A stretch of 64,000 bases of DNA from positions 6,552,501 to 6,616,500 of the forward strand of contig NZ_CP009438.1 of the NCBI RefSeq assembly GCF_000761215.1, given 5' to 3'. The notes beneath the pieces are model-generated. The model saw nothing but the letters and a program-made list of their open reading frames with translations. It had not been told where the DNA came from and did no database searches. Positions within the stretch are counted from its first letter, which is position 1, and each line of letters begins with the position of its first letter. Shown in pieces: positions 18,795 to 28,493 of the stretch. The DNA is from Streptomyces glaucescens. GTDB taxonomy: Bacteria; Actinomycetota; Actinomycetes; Streptomycetales; Streptomycetaceae. The position numbers and the translations under genes are program-made.

Positions 18795-20234
18795 ATGACA
18801 GGACCGGTGCTCGCCGTCGACCAGGGCACCTCCGGCACCAAGGCCCTGGTGATCTGCCCCGAGCGCGGGATCCTCGGCACCGGCTTCGCCGCCGTCCGCC
18901 CCCGCTTCCTGCCGGGCGGCCTGGTCGAGGCCGACCCCGCCGAGCTGTACGACTCGGTGGTCGCGGCCGGGAACCGGGCACTCGCCGAGGCCGGAGAACC
19001 GGTGACCGCGCTCGGCCTCGCCAACCAGGGCGAGACCGTCCTCGCCTGGGACCCCGCCACCGGCCGCCCGCTGACCGACGCGCTCGTCTGGCAGGACCGC
19101 CGCGCCGAGCCGCTCTGCGCGGAACTCGCCGAGCACGCCGAGGAGTTGCGCGAGCTGACCGGACTGCCGCTGGACCCGTACTTCGCCGCGCCGAAAATGG
19201 CCTGGATACGACGGCACCTGACCACCGAGGGCGTCGTCACCACCAGCGACACCTGGCTGGTCCACCGGCTCACCGGCGCCTACGTCACCGACGCCGCCAC
19301 CGCCGGCCGCACCCAGCTGCTCGACCTCGACCGCACGGCCTGGTCCCCCCGGGCCCTGGAGGTGTACGGCCTCTCCGGCGAACGCCTCCCCGACGTCGTC
19401 GACGCAGCCCAGGAGGTGGGCACCACCACCGCGTTCGGCGCCCCCGTCCCCCTCACCGGCCTCGCCGTCGACCAGCAGGCCGCCCTGCTCGCCCAGCGCA
19501 TCACCACCCCCGGCGGCGCCAAGTGCACCTACGGCACCGGGGCGTTCCTCCTCGCCCACACCGGCGACCGGCCCCGCCGCGGCACCTCCGGCCTGGTGAG
19601 CTGCGTCGCCTGGCGGCTCGCCGGACACACCAGCTACTGCCTCGACGGGCAGGTCTACACCGCGGCCTCCGCCGTCCGCTGGCTCACCGACCTCGGCGTC
19701 ATCCAGGGCGCCGCCGACCTCGACCCCGTCGGCGGGAGCGTGCCCGACAGCGGCGGCGTCACCTTCGTGCCCGCCCTCGCCGGGCTCGCCGCCCCCTGGT
19801 GGCGCGGCGACCTGCGCGGCTCGCTCACCGGACTCGGCCTCGACACCGGCCCGGGCCACCTGGTGCGCGCCCTGTGCGAGGGCCTGGCCGCCCAGGTCGC
19901 CGAACTCGCCGACGCCGCCGCCGCCGACCTCGGCACCCCGCTGGACACCCTGCGCGTCGACGGCGGCCTGACCCGCTCCGCGCTCCTCCTGCAGACCCAG
20001 GCCGACCTGCTGCAACGCCCCGTCGAGGTGTCCGCCCTGCCGGACGCCACCGCGCTCGGCGCCGGCGCCCTCGCCCGGCTCGGCGCCACCCCCGGGCTCG
20101 GCCTCGCCGACGCGCTGCCGGACTGGAAACCGTCCGCCGTCCACGAGCCCCGCATCGGCCCCGACGAGGCCGCCGAACGCCGGGCCCGGTTCCGCGCCGC
20201 CGTGGCCGCCCTCCTCGACGGGGCGCCCGCATGA
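18795..20234 (+). CDS. FGGY-family carbohydrate kinase (glycerol kinase-like)
   Basis: 479 residues. The N-terminal phosphate-binding motif VLAVDQGTSGTKALV and the C-terminal DTLRVDGGLTRSALLLQTQA with LPDATALGAGALARLG place it in the FGGY kinases. The glycerol kinase block CTYGTGAFLLAHTG is present. ATG at 18795 with a GGGAGA ribosome site. It overlaps the following gene by ATGA. With the GlpA-like and FAD/NAD oxidoreductase genes it forms a three-gene operon whose logic is phosphorylation and then oxidation of a polyol such as glycerol or erythritol. The exact polyol is inference. Confidence 0.88.
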   Translation: MTGPVLAVDQGTSGTKALVICPERGILGTGFAAVRPRFLPGGLVEADPAELYDSVVAAGNRALAEAGEPVTALGLANQGETVLAWDPATGRPLTDALVWQDRRAEPLCAELAEHAEELRELTGLPLDPYFAAPKMAWIRRHLTTEGVVTTSDTWLVHRLTGAYVTDAATAGRTQLLDLDRTAWSPRALEVYGLSGERLPDVVDAAQEVGTTTAFGAPVPLTGLAVDQQAALLAQRITTPGGAKCTYGTGAFLLAHTGDRPRRGTSGLVSCVAWRLAGHTSYCLDGQVYTAASAVRWLTDLGVIQGAADLDPVGGSVPDSGGVTFVPALAGLAAPWWRGDLRGSLTGLGLDTGPGHLVRALCEGLAAQVAELADAAAADLGTPLDTLRVDGGLTRSALLLQTQADLLQRPVEVSALPDATALGAGALARLGATPGLGLADALPDWKPSAVHEPRIGPDEAAERRARFRAAVAALLDGAPA

Positions 20235-21682
20235 CCGTCGTCACCACCGGCGGACCACTGCCCCCGCAGCCGTACGACGTCGCCGTCGTCGGCGCGGGCG
20301 TGGTCGGCAGCGCGATCGCCCGGGCCCTCGCCCGGCACCCGCGGCTGCGGGTGGCGCTCGTCGAGGCGCAGGACGACGTGGGCCAGGGCACCTCCAAGGC
20401 CAACACCGCGATCCTGCACACCGGCTTCGACGCCGTCCCCGGCTCCCTGGAGGCCCGCCTGGTCCGCGAGGGCGCCCGGCTGCTCACCGCCTACGCCGCC
20501 GAGTCGGGCATCCCCGTCGAACGGGTCGGCGCCCTGCTCGTCGCCTGGGACCGGGAACAGCTCGCCACCCTGCCCCGGCTCGCCGGGAAGGCCGCGCGCA
20601 ACGACTGCCACGACACCCGGCTGCTCGGCCCGGCCGAACTGTACGCGCGCGAACCGCACCTCGGACCGGGCGCCCTCGGTGCCCTGCACGTCCCCGGCGA
20701 GTCCATCGTCTGCCCCTGGACCACCACCCTCGCCTACGCCACCCAGGCCGTCCGCAACGGCGTCCACCTGCACCTCGAGTGCCGCGTCGAGCAGGCCGCC
20801 CGGCGGGACGGCGTCCACGAGCTGACCACCACCCGGGGCACCCTGCGCGCCCACCGGCTCGTCAACGCGGCCGGACTGCACGCCGACACCCTCGACCGGC
20901 GGCTCGGCCTCGACGACTTCACCGTCACCCCGCGCCGCGGCCAGCTCATCGTCTACGACAAGTTCGCCCGCTCCCTGGTCCGGCACATCCTGCTGCCCGT
21001 CCCCACCGCCCTCGGCAAGGGCGTCCTGGTCGCCCCCACCGTCCACGGCAACGTCCTGCTCGGCCCCACCGCCGAGGACCTGGACGACAAGCGGGCCACC
21101 GGCTCCACCGCCGACGGCCTGGCCGCCCTGCGCGAACAGGGCCGCCGGGTCCTGCCCGCCCTGCTCGACGAGGAGGTCACCGCCGTCTACGCCGGGCTGC
21201 GCGCCGCCACCGGACACGAGGACTACCGGGTCCGCGCCCACCCCGCCCAGGGACTGGTCACCGTCGGCGGCATCCGCTCCACCGGCCTCACCGCCTCCCT
21301 CGCCCTGGCCGAACACACCCTCGACCTGCTGCGGGAGACCGGCCTCGACCCCGGCCCCGCGCGCGACCTGGAGCCGGTGCGCATGCCCAACCTCGGCGAG
21401 GCGTTCCCGCGCCCCTACCAGCGCGCCGACCTGATCGCCGCCGACCCGTCCTACGGCACCCTCGTCTGCCACTGCGAACGGGTCTCCCTGGGCGAGATCC
21501 GCGACGCCCTCGCCGGCCCCGTGCCGCCGCGCTCCCTCGACGGACTGCGCCGCCGCACCCGCGCCCGCGCGGGCCGCTGCCAGGGCTTCCACTGCGGGGC
21601 CGCCGTGCGCGCGCTGTTCGAGGCGGGCCGCCGCGACGCCGCGCCGGCCCCCGGCGCGCCGGCCGAGGCGGGCGGCACATGA
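20231..21682 (+). CDS. GlpA-like FAD-dependent dehydrogenase with [2Fe-2S] BFD-type C-terminus
   Basis: 483 residues. The FAD fold opens with YDVAVVGAGVVGSAIARALA, followed by GTSKANTAILHTGFD typical of GlpA/GlpO glycerol-3-phosphate dehydrogenases. The last 80 residues carry four Cys in LVCHCERVSLGEI and GRCQGFHCG, a bacterioferritin-ferredoxin-like iron-sulphur module. Such BFD-tailed GlpA proteins usually pass electrons to a partner oxidoreductase, and the next gene (ATGA overlap) encodes one. Expected reaction: polyol phosphate to keto-phosphate. No GlpC-type membrane anchor is nearby. Confidence 0.87.
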   Translation: MTVVTTGGPLPPQPYDVAVVGAGVVGSAIARALARHPRLRVALVEAQDDVGQGTSKANTAILHTGFDAVPGSLEARLVREGARLLTAYAAESGIPVERVGALLVAWDREQLATLPRLAGKAARNDCHDTRLLGPAELYAREPHLGPGALGALHVPGESIVCPWTTTLAYATQAVRNGVHLHLECRVEQAARRDGVHELTTTRGTLRAHRLVNAAGLHADTLDRRLGLDDFTVTPRRGQLIVYDKFARSLVRHILLPVPTALGKGVLVAPTVHGNVLLGPTAEDLDDKRATGSTADGLAALREQGRRVLPALLDEEVTAVYAGLRAATGHEDYRVRAHPAQGLVTVGGIRSTGLTASLALAEHTLDLLRETGLDPGPARDLEPVRMPNLGEAFPRPYQRADLIAADPSYGTLVCHCERVSLGEIRDALAGPVPPRSLDGLRRRTRARAGRCQGFHCGAAVRALFEAGRRDAAPAPGAPAEAGGT

Positions 21683-22932
21683 GCGCCGTACGCCAGGTCG
21701 ACGTGCTCGTCGTCGGCGCCGGACCCGCCGGGCTCACCGCCGCCGCGACGCTCGCCGCGCGCGGCGCGGGCCGCATCGAGGTCCTGGAGCGGGAACGGAC
21801 GCCCGGCGGAGCTCCCCGCACCTGCGCGCACGGCGGGTTCGGCTCGTGGCGGCGTCCGCTGACCGGACCCCGCCTCGCCCGGGAACTGGCCGAGGCCGCG
21901 GTCCGCGCCGGGGCGGTCGTCCGCACCGGAGTGACCGCCCTCGACTGGGCCGGTCCGCTGGACCTCGCCACGGTCGGCCCCGAGGGCCCCGAGATACTCC
22001 GCGCACGGGCCGTCGTCCTCGCCACCGGCGCCCGCGAACGCCCCCGCGCGGCCCGCCTGGTCCCCGGCACCCGCCCGGCCGGTGTCTACACCACCGGAGA
22101 ACTCCAGCGGGCCGTGCACCTCCACCGGCAGCCGATCGGCACCCGCGTGGTGATCGTCGGCGCCGAGGACGTCTCCTACGCCGCCGCCGACACCGCGCGC
22201 CGCGCCGGAGCCGAGGTCGTCGCCCTCGTCACCGACCTGCCCACGCACCGGACCGCACCGGCGCGCGCCCTCGACACCCGGCTGCGCCGCGGCGTCCCGC
22301 TGCTCACCGGCGCCGTGGTCGCCGAACTCCTCGGCCACGGACGCCTGTCCGGCGTCCGCGTCCGCCACCACGACGGGCGTACGGCCGTACTGCCCTGCGA
22401 CACCGTCGTGTTCACCGGCGACTTCGTGCCCGAGCACGAACTCGCCCGGCGCGGCGGCCTGGTCCTCGACCCGCGCACGCGCGGCCCCGCCGTCGACGGC
22501 GCCCTGCGCACCTCGCGGCCCGGCGTGTTCGCCGCGGGCAACCTGCTGCACGCCGTCGAGCGGGCGGCCACGGCGGCCCGGGAGGGCGCGCTGGCCGCCG
22601 CCGCCGTCACCGCCGCGCTCGCCGCGGCCGGGCCGGGGGCCGGCACGGCGGCCGGGCCGGGCGCCCCCCGGCCGGACGGGGTGCCGCTCACCGTCGATCC
22701 GCCGCTGCGCTGGATCACCCCCAGCCGCGTCACCCCCGCCGACGCCCTGCCGTACACCCTGCGCACGGCGTCCCGGCTCACCCGCCCGCTCCTCGAGATC
22801 ACCCAGGGCGGCCGCGTCCTGCACCGGCAGCGCGTGCGCGGCGCCGCCGCCGGCCGGTCCCTGACACTGCCGGCCCACTGGACCCACCGGGTCGATCCGG
22901 CGGGCGGACCGGTGCGGGTGGCGGTCCGCTGA
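21679..22932 (+). CDS. FAD/NAD(P)-dependent oxidoreductase, GlpA partner
   Basis: 417 residues. The N-terminus VDVLVVGAGPAGLTAAATLA binds FAD, PGGAPRTCAHGGFG is the signature of the HcnB/GlpB-like partners, and VVIVGAEDVSYAAADTARRA is the second dinucleotide fold. ATG overlaps the previous stop (ATGA). In clostridial and Thermotoga glycerol operons a similar protein follows the GlpA-like subunit and probably relays electrons to NAD(P) or another carrier. The C-terminal 75 residues replace the usual DUF1667-type partner seen elsewhere. Confidence 0.82.
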   Translation: MSAVRQVDVLVVGAGPAGLTAAATLAARGAGRIEVLERERTPGGAPRTCAHGGFGSWRRPLTGPRLARELAEAAVRAGAVVRTGVTALDWAGPLDLATVGPEGPEILRARAVVLATGARERPRAARLVPGTRPAGVYTTGELQRAVHLHRQPIGTRVVIVGAEDVSYAAADTARRAGAEVVALVTDLPTHRTAPARALDTRLRRGVPLLTGAVVAELLGHGRLSGVRVRHHDGRTAVLPCDTVVFTGDFVPEHELARRGGLVLDPRTRGPAVDGALRTSRPGVFAAGNLLHAVERAATAAREGALAAAAVTAALAAAGPGAGTAAGPGAPRPDGVPLTVDPPLRWITPSRVTPADALPYTLRTASRLTRPLLEITQGGRVLHRQRVRGAAAGRSLTLPAHWTHRVDPAGGPVRVAVR

Positions 22933-23089
22933 CACCGGCCCGTGCCGCCCCGCGGAGCGCGGGACGGCCGGGACCGCCGTGGTGGCAGGACGACGTCGGA
23001 CAGTGCGGACCGGCACGGCGGCAGCCCTTCCCGGGCGCCGGTGGTGGCACGCTACGGTGCGCACTGTCCCGTACGACAGGAGGAATCCC

Positions 23090-23812
23090 GTGGCAGCGCG
23101 ACGCACCGGCACCCCGCAGGGCCCGCCCGTCGCCGTGGTGACCGGCGCCAACCGCGGCATCGGCTACGAAGTGGCACGGCAGCTCGCGGACCGGGACCAC
23201 CGTGTCGTCCTCGGCTCCCGCGACCTCGCCAAGGGCCGGGCCGCCGCCGGCCGCCTCGACCCGGGCGGCACCCGTGTCGTGCCCGTCCAGCTCGACGTCG
23301 CCGACGCGGCGAGCGTCGACGCGATGGCCGAATGGGTCACCCGGGAACTCGGCCGGGTGGACGTCCTCGTCAACAACGCCGCCATCCTCTACGACAGCTG
23401 GGCCCGGGCCCGCACTGCCGACCTCGGCGAGGTGCAGCGAGCCCTGGACACCAACCTGTTCGGCGCCTGGCGGGTCACCCAGGCCCTGCTGCCGCTGCTG
23501 GAGCGCAGCCCGCACCCCCGGATCGTCAACGTCAGCAGCGAGGCCGGCTCCCTCCAGGGCATGACCGGCGGCACCCCCGCCTACGCCGTCTCCAAGGCCG
23601 CCCTCAACGCCCTCACCCGGCTGCTCGCCGGTGAGCTGCGCGGGCGCGGGGTGCTGGTCAACGCGGTCTGCCCGGGCTGGACCGCCACCGACATGGGCGG
23701 CGGCGGGCGGCCGGTTCCCGAGGGCGCCGCCGGGGTCGTCTGGGCGGCCACCCTCCCCGACAACGGCCCGACCGGCGGCTTCTTCCGCGACGGGCGCGCC
23801 GTGCCGTGGTGA
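23090..23812 (+). CDS. Short-chain dehydrogenase/reductase
   Basis: 240 residues from the GTG at 23090, preceded by AGGAGGAA; the longer open frame upstream is not protein-like. Cofactor motif VVTGANRGIGYEVA, structural NNAA, catalytic Ser in NVSSEAG and YAVSK are all intact, so it is an active classical SDR using NADP(H) (Arg-rich after strand 2). Its short C-terminus resembles carbonyl-reductase-like SDRs. It stands alone; substrate unknown. Confidence 0.9.
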   Translation: MAARRTGTPQGPPVAVVTGANRGIGYEVARQLADRDHRVVLGSRDLAKGRAAAGRLDPGGTRVVPVQLDVADAASVDAMAEWVTRELGRVDVLVNNAAILYDSWARARTADLGEVQRALDTNLFGAWRVTQALLPLLERSPHPRIVNVSSEAGSLQGMTGGTPAYAVSKAALNALTRLLAGELRGRGVLVNAVCPGWTATDMGGGGRPVPEGAAGVVWAATLPDNGPTGGFFRDGRAVPW

Positions 23813-23998
23813 GGGGGCGCACCGCCGGGTGAGCCGGACGGGACGCGGTGACGTGCCCCGGGGTGGCGCCCTCGGGCGGTGCCGTAGGGGTGCGGTCGGG
23901 GCGGTGCCGCGGGTGCGGCCGGTCGCGGGTGCGGGTCGGTGGGTGGCCCGGCGCGCGGGTCCCGCGCCCGGGGGCGGGACCCCACGGTGCCCCGGTTG

Positions 23999-24029
23999 TT
24001 GACCTGAAGCCCGGTCGAGGTCTTAGCGT
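23999..24029 (+). promoter_or_regulatory. Promoter giving a probable leaderless ABC-exporter mRNA
   Basis: TTGACC (23999-24004), 19-base spacer, TAGCGT (24024-24029). The expected start point, six to eight bases downstream, falls on or next to the ATG at 24037, and there is no ribosome site, so the transcript is probably leaderless. The same TAGCGT-to-ATG spacing recurs before the phosphatase gene at 26196. Confidence 0.6.
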
Positions 24030-24036
24030 CGGCGCC

Positions 24037-25923
24037 ATGAGCATGGAGACCACGGCCTGGACACAGCTGCACAGCGTCCTCAACGCCCAAGAGGAACGCC
24101 GTCCCTTCGACCCCGCCACCCTGCGCCGCATCGGCGCCTTCGCCCGCCCGCACCGCCACCGCATCGCCCTGTTCGTGCTGCTCGGGGTGGCCACCGCACT
24201 GCTCGCCGTCGCCACCCCCGTGCTCGCCGGGCAGGTCGTCGACGCACTCGTGTCGGACGGCGACCGGGGCACCGTCGTCCGGCTCGCCCTGCTCATCGCG
24301 CTGATCGCGGTCGTGGAGGCGGCCCTCGGCATCCTCGGCCGGCGGCTGTCGGCGAGACTCGGCGAGGGGCTGATCCTCGATCTGCGCACGGCCGTGTTCG
24401 ACCACGTGCAGCGCATGCCGGTCGCGTTCTTCACCCGCACGCGCACGGGCGCGCTCGTCAGCCGCCTCAACAACGACGTCATCGGGGCCCAGCGGGCGTT
24501 CAGCAACACCCTGTCCGGCGTGGTCAGCAACGTGGTCACCCTGGTGCTCACGCTCGCCGTGATGCTCACCCTGTCCTGGCAGGTCACCCTGCTCGCCCTG
24601 GTGCTGCTGCCGGTGTTCGTGGTGCCCGCCCGGCGGATGGGCCGCCGGATGGCCCGCATGCAGCGCGAGGCCGCCGCGCTCAACGCCGCGATGGGCACCC
24701 GGATGACCGAGCGGTTCTCCGCGCCCGGCGCCACCCTCGTCAAGCTGTTCGGCCGCCCCGAGGAGGAGTCCCGCGAGTTCGCCGAGCGGGCCCGCCGGGT
24801 CGCGGACATCGGCGTCCGCACCGCGACCGCCCAGTCCGCCTTCATCACCGCCCTCACCCTGGTCTCCGCCCTCGCGCTCGCCCTGGTCTACGGCCTCGGC
24901 GGCTCCCTCGCCCTGCGCGGCGCCCTGGAGCCGGGCGCCGTCGTCGCCCTCGCCCTGCTGCTCACCCGGCTGTACGCCCCGCTCACCGCGCTCGCCGGGG
25001 CCCGCGTGGAGGTGATGAGCGCCCTCGTCAGCTTCGAGCGGGTCTTCGAGGTGCTGGACCTGAAGCCGCTCATCGAGGACCGGCCGGACGCCCGCCCGGT
25101 GCCGGACGGCCCGGTCTCGGTCGAGTTCGACGACGTCCGCTTCGGCTACCCGTCCGCCGACAAGGTCTCCCTCGCCTCCCTGGAGGAAGTGGCCGCCCTG
25201 GACACCCGGGGCGGCGCCGAGGTGCTGCACGGCGTCTCCTTCCGCGCCGAACCCGGCCAGACCGTCGCCCTGGTCGGCTCCTCCGGCGCCGGCAAGTCGA
25301 CGATCGCGCAACTGCTGCCCCGGCTGTACGACGTCGACGCGGGTGCCGTGCGGGTCGGCGGCACCGACGTGCGCGAGCTGAGCGCCGACTCGCTGCGCGG
25401 CACGGTCGGCCTGGTCACCCAGGACGGGCACCTCTTCCACGACACGGTCCGCGCCAATCTCCTCCTCGCCCGGCCGGACGCCGCCGACGACGACCTGTGG
25501 GACGCCCTGCGCCGGGCCCGCCTGGACTCCCTCGTGCGCGCCCTGCCCGACGGACTGGACACGGTCGTCGGCGAGCGCGGCTACCGGCTCTCCGGCGGCG
25601 AGCGCCAGCGGATGACCATCGCGCGGCTGCTGCTGGCCCGCCAGCGGGTGGTGGTCCTGGACGAGGCCACCGCGCACCTGGACAACACCTCCGAGGCGGC
25701 CGTCCAGGAGGCGCTGACCGAGGCGCTGCGCGACCGGACCGCGATCGTGATCGCCCACCGCCTGTCGACGGTGCGGACCGCCGACCGGATCCTGGTCCTG
25801 GAGGACGGCCGGATCGTCGAACGCGGCACCCACGAGACGCTGCTGGCGGCGGGCGGCCGCTACGCGGAGCTGTACCGCACCCAGTTCGCGGAGCGCGGCC
25901 CGGTCACCGCGGCCACACGCTGA
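24037..25923 (+). CDS. ABC exporter, fused permease and ATPase
   Basis: 628 residues: a six-helix exporter membrane domain (residues about 40-330) followed by the nucleotide-binding domain. Walker A GSSGAGKST, signature LSGGERQRMTI, Walker B VVVLDEATAHLDN and the H-loop IAHRLSTVRTADR are intact. The closest general type is the MsbA/LmrA-like half-transporter that works as a homodimer. The single gene has no partner half-transporter beside it. Substrate unknown. ATG at 24037 follows a promoter with no leader. Confidence 0.94.
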   Translation: MSMETTAWTQLHSVLNAQEERRPFDPATLRRIGAFARPHRHRIALFVLLGVATALLAVATPVLAGQVVDALVSDGDRGTVVRLALLIALIAVVEAALGILGRRLSARLGEGLILDLRTAVFDHVQRMPVAFFTRTRTGALVSRLNNDVIGAQRAFSNTLSGVVSNVVTLVLTLAVMLTLSWQVTLLALVLLPVFVVPARRMGRRMARMQREAAALNAAMGTRMTERFSAPGATLVKLFGRPEEESREFAERARRVADIGVRTATAQSAFITALTLVSALALALVYGLGGSLALRGALEPGAVVALALLLTRLYAPLTALAGARVEVMSALVSFERVFEVLDLKPLIEDRPDARPVPDGPVSVEFDDVRFGYPSADKVSLASLEEVAALDTRGGAEVLHGVSFRAEPGQTVALVGSSGAGKSTIAQLLPRLYDVDAGAVRVGGTDVRELSADSLRGTVGLVTQDGHLFHDTVRANLLLARPDAADDDLWDALRRARLDSLVRALPDGLDTVVGERGYRLSGGERQRMTIARLLLARQRVVVLDEATAHLDNTSEAAVQEALTEALRDRTAIVIAHRLSTVRTADRILVLEDGRIVERGTHETLLAAGGRYAELYRTQFAERGPVTAATR

Positions 25924-26070
25924 GCCCGGCACGTGCCGCGGCGTCCTGACCGATCACCATGACCGGGGGCACCCCCTCGGGCGGCGGCCGGCCCGTGGCC
26001 GCCCGCGCCGGTCCGTGAGCGGCGCATCGTCCCGCCCGTGACCGGCGCTCCGTCCGGCTCGTACCGTCCG

Positions 26071-26150
26071 CGCCACCCGCCACCCGCCACCGGCTGCCCG
26101 CCACCCGCCGCCGGCTGCCCGCCGCCCGCCGCCCGCCGCACGCCGCCCGC
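26071..26150. repeat. Low-complexity CCCGCC repeat tract
   Basis: About 80 bases made of CGCCACC and GCCCGCC units with two interspersed CCGGCTGCC copies, in the 272-base gap between the ABC exporter and the PP2C phosphatase. No gene visible. It ends about 35 bases before the phosphatase -10-like hexamer. Confidence 0.6.
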
Positions 26151-26195
26151 GACGGACGGCGTGCCGACCGCCGTCCACAGGCGTAGCGTCCGGGT

Positions 26196-28298
26196 ATGGG
26201 CGGCAGCACGATCGATCCGGCCACCGAGCACGGCGAACTGGACACCGCGTTCGCGGAGACGGTCCGGCAGATCGGCGCGTCCATCGGCGCCCTGTACCTC
26301 CTCGAACCGGACGGGCAGGTGCTCAGCCTCACCCTGCTCTCCGGAGCGACCGCGGAGCTGGCCGCGCCCTGGAGCCGGGTGGCGGTCGCGGCACCCGCTC
26401 CGGTGGCCGACGCCGTCCGCCAGGACCGGCTGGTGTGGGTGGGGAGCCAGGAGGAGATGACCCACTCCTACCCGCGCACCGCGATGGCGCTGCCGTACCC
26501 CCTCGCGCTGGCGGCCGCTCCCGTCGCCGGCGGCCGCCGGTGGGGGGCCCTGCTGCTGATGTGGCCCGCCAACCGGCCCGCGTACATGACCGGGCGGGAA
26601 CGGCGGTACATCGAGTCGAGCTGCCGGACCCTCGCCCGTCTCCTGGAGGAGGGCGCCGCCCGGGGCGGACCGCGGGTCGTCCCCACCGGGGCGGGCCACC
26701 GCTCGGCGGGCGGCCCCGTCCTGGCCGCCGCCGACTTCGTCGAGCGCCTGCCCGGCGGGAGCTGCGCCCTGGACCTGGAGGGACGCTTCACCTACCTCAG
26801 CTCCGGCGCCTGCACACTGCTCGGCCGCGACGCCGACCAGCTGCTCGGCACCCGGCCCTGGCAGTCGCTGCGCTGGCTCGACGACCCCGCCTACGAGGAC
26901 CGGTACCGGGCGGCCGTGCTCAGCCGCGAACCCGTCTCGTTCGCCGCCTGCCGCCCGCCGGACACCTGGCTGGAGCTGCACCTCTACCCGGACGCCAGCG
27001 GCATCAGCGTCCGCATCGTGCCGAGCGGCACGGCGCTGCCGCCCGCGCCGGCCCCCCGGCGGTCCACCCGCACCGTGACGCCGACCCGCGCCGGTCAGCT
27101 CTACCACGTGATGCACCTGGCCGCCGCGCTCACCGAGGTCGTCGGCGTCCGGGACGTCATCGACCTGATCGCCGACCAGATCATGCCCGCGTTCGGCGCG
27201 ACGGGGCTCGTGCTCTCCACCGCCGACGGGGGCCGGCTGCGCATCACCGGCCACCGCGGCTACCCGCCCGAGGCCATCGAGCGGCTCGACGCCCTTCCCC
27301 TCACCACCGGCTTCACCCCCGCCGGCCGGGCGATGAGCAGCGGCATCCCCGCCTTCTTCTCCGACGCGGAGGAGATGCGGCGCGTCTACCCCGACGCCAC
27401 CCCGGTCAGCGGCAAACAGGCCTGGGCCTTCCTGCCGCTGGTCATCTCGGGCCGGCCCGTCGGCTGCTGCATCCTGTCGTACGACGAGCCGCGCCGGTTC
27501 CCGGCCGACGAGCGCGCCGTCCTCACCTCGCTCGCCGGGCTCATCGCCCAGGCCCTCGACCGGGCCCGCCTGTACGACACCAAGCACGAACTCGCCCACG
27601 GCCTCCAGCAGGCGCTGCTCCCGCGCACCCTGCCCGCGGTGGCCGGGCTGCGGGTGGCCGCCCGCTATCTGCCCACCACCCGCGGCATGGACATCGGCGG
27701 GGACTTCTACGACCTGATCCGGCTCGGCGGCACCGCCGCGGCGGCCGTCATCGGCGACGTGCAGGGCCACAACGTGGCCGCCGCCGCCCTCATGGGCCAG
27801 GTCCGCACCGGCGTGCACGCCCACGCCACCGTCGGCACCACTCCCGACCAGGTCCTCGACGGCACCAACCGGCTCCTCACCGACCTCGCCCCCGAGCTGT
27901 TCACCAGCTGCCTCTATGCCCACCTCGACCTCGCCCGCGGTCACGCCGCCCTCGCCAGCGCGGGCCACCCGCCGCCGCTGCTGCGCCTGGCCGACGGCAC
28001 CGCCCGGCCCGTCGACGTGCAGCCCGGGCCGCTCCTCGGGATCCTCCCGGACGCCGGCTTCCCCGTCACCGGGATCCCGTTCCCCCCGGGCGCCACACTG
28101 CTGCTCTACACGGACGGCCTCATCGAGACGCCCGGCGTCGACCTCGACCGGTCCATCGCGCGCCTCGGTCACCACCTGGCGCGGGCCGACGACCGTGACC
28201 TGGAGGCCCTCATCGACGATCTCCTGGACAAGGAGGTGCCGACCGGCCAGCGCGCCGACGACATCGCCCTGCTGGTCCTGCACCGCGAAGCGTCATGA
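26196..28298 (+). CDS. SpoIIE-type PP2C phosphatase with GAF and PAS sensor domains
   Basis: 700 residues. A GAF-like domain (about 15-150), a PAS-like segment (about 175-270, starting DLEGRFTYLSSGACTLLGRD), a second GAF (about 300-450) and a C-terminal SpoIIE/RsbU PP2C domain (about 460-695). Metal-binding Asp residues are in DIGGDFYDLI and VIGDVQGHN, and later in LYTDGLIETPG and RADDIALLVL. Such phosphatases reverse Ser phosphorylation of anti-anti-sigma factors in the SigB-like network. TAGCGT at 26184-26189 places a promoter so close that the mRNA is probably leaderless. Confidence 0.92.
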   Translation: MGGSTIDPATEHGELDTAFAETVRQIGASIGALYLLEPDGQVLSLTLLSGATAELAAPWSRVAVAAPAPVADAVRQDRLVWVGSQEEMTHSYPRTAMALPYPLALAAAPVAGGRRWGALLLMWPANRPAYMTGRERRYIESSCRTLARLLEEGAARGGPRVVPTGAGHRSAGGPVLAAADFVERLPGGSCALDLEGRFTYLSSGACTLLGRDADQLLGTRPWQSLRWLDDPAYEDRYRAAVLSREPVSFAACRPPDTWLELHLYPDASGISVRIVPSGTALPPAPAPRRSTRTVTPTRAGQLYHVMHLAAALTEVVGVRDVIDLIADQIMPAFGATGLVLSTADGGRLRITGHRGYPPEAIERLDALPLTTGFTPAGRAMSSGIPAFFSDAEEMRRVYPDATPVSGKQAWAFLPLVISGRPVGCCILSYDEPRRFPADERAVLTSLAGLIAQALDRARLYDTKHELAHGLQQALLPRTLPAVAGLRVAARYLPTTRGMDIGGDFYDLIRLGGTAAAAVIGDVQGHNVAAAALMGQVRTGVHAHATVGTTPDQVLDGTNRLLTDLAPELFTSCLYAHLDLARGHAALASAGHPPPLLRLADGTARPVDVQPGPLLGILPDAGFPVTGIPFPPGATLLLYTDGLIETPGVDLDRSIARLGHHLARADDRDLEALIDDLLDKEVPTGQRADDIALLVLHREAS

Positions 28299-28493
28299 CC
28301 CACCGACGGGTGTGCCGGTGGGTGCGCCGGCATGCGCCGGTGTGTCCCGCTGCGCGCAGGCGGGGCCGGACCACGGCCGGCTCCCCGAGGCGGGGACCAG
28401 AGGGCGGTCCGCCGTGGCAGGGGGAGGGGCGCCGGTGTGCGACCGGGGGCCGGTGCCGTGTCGTGCGTGCCCGGCGTTCCCGGGCCCGGCCGC

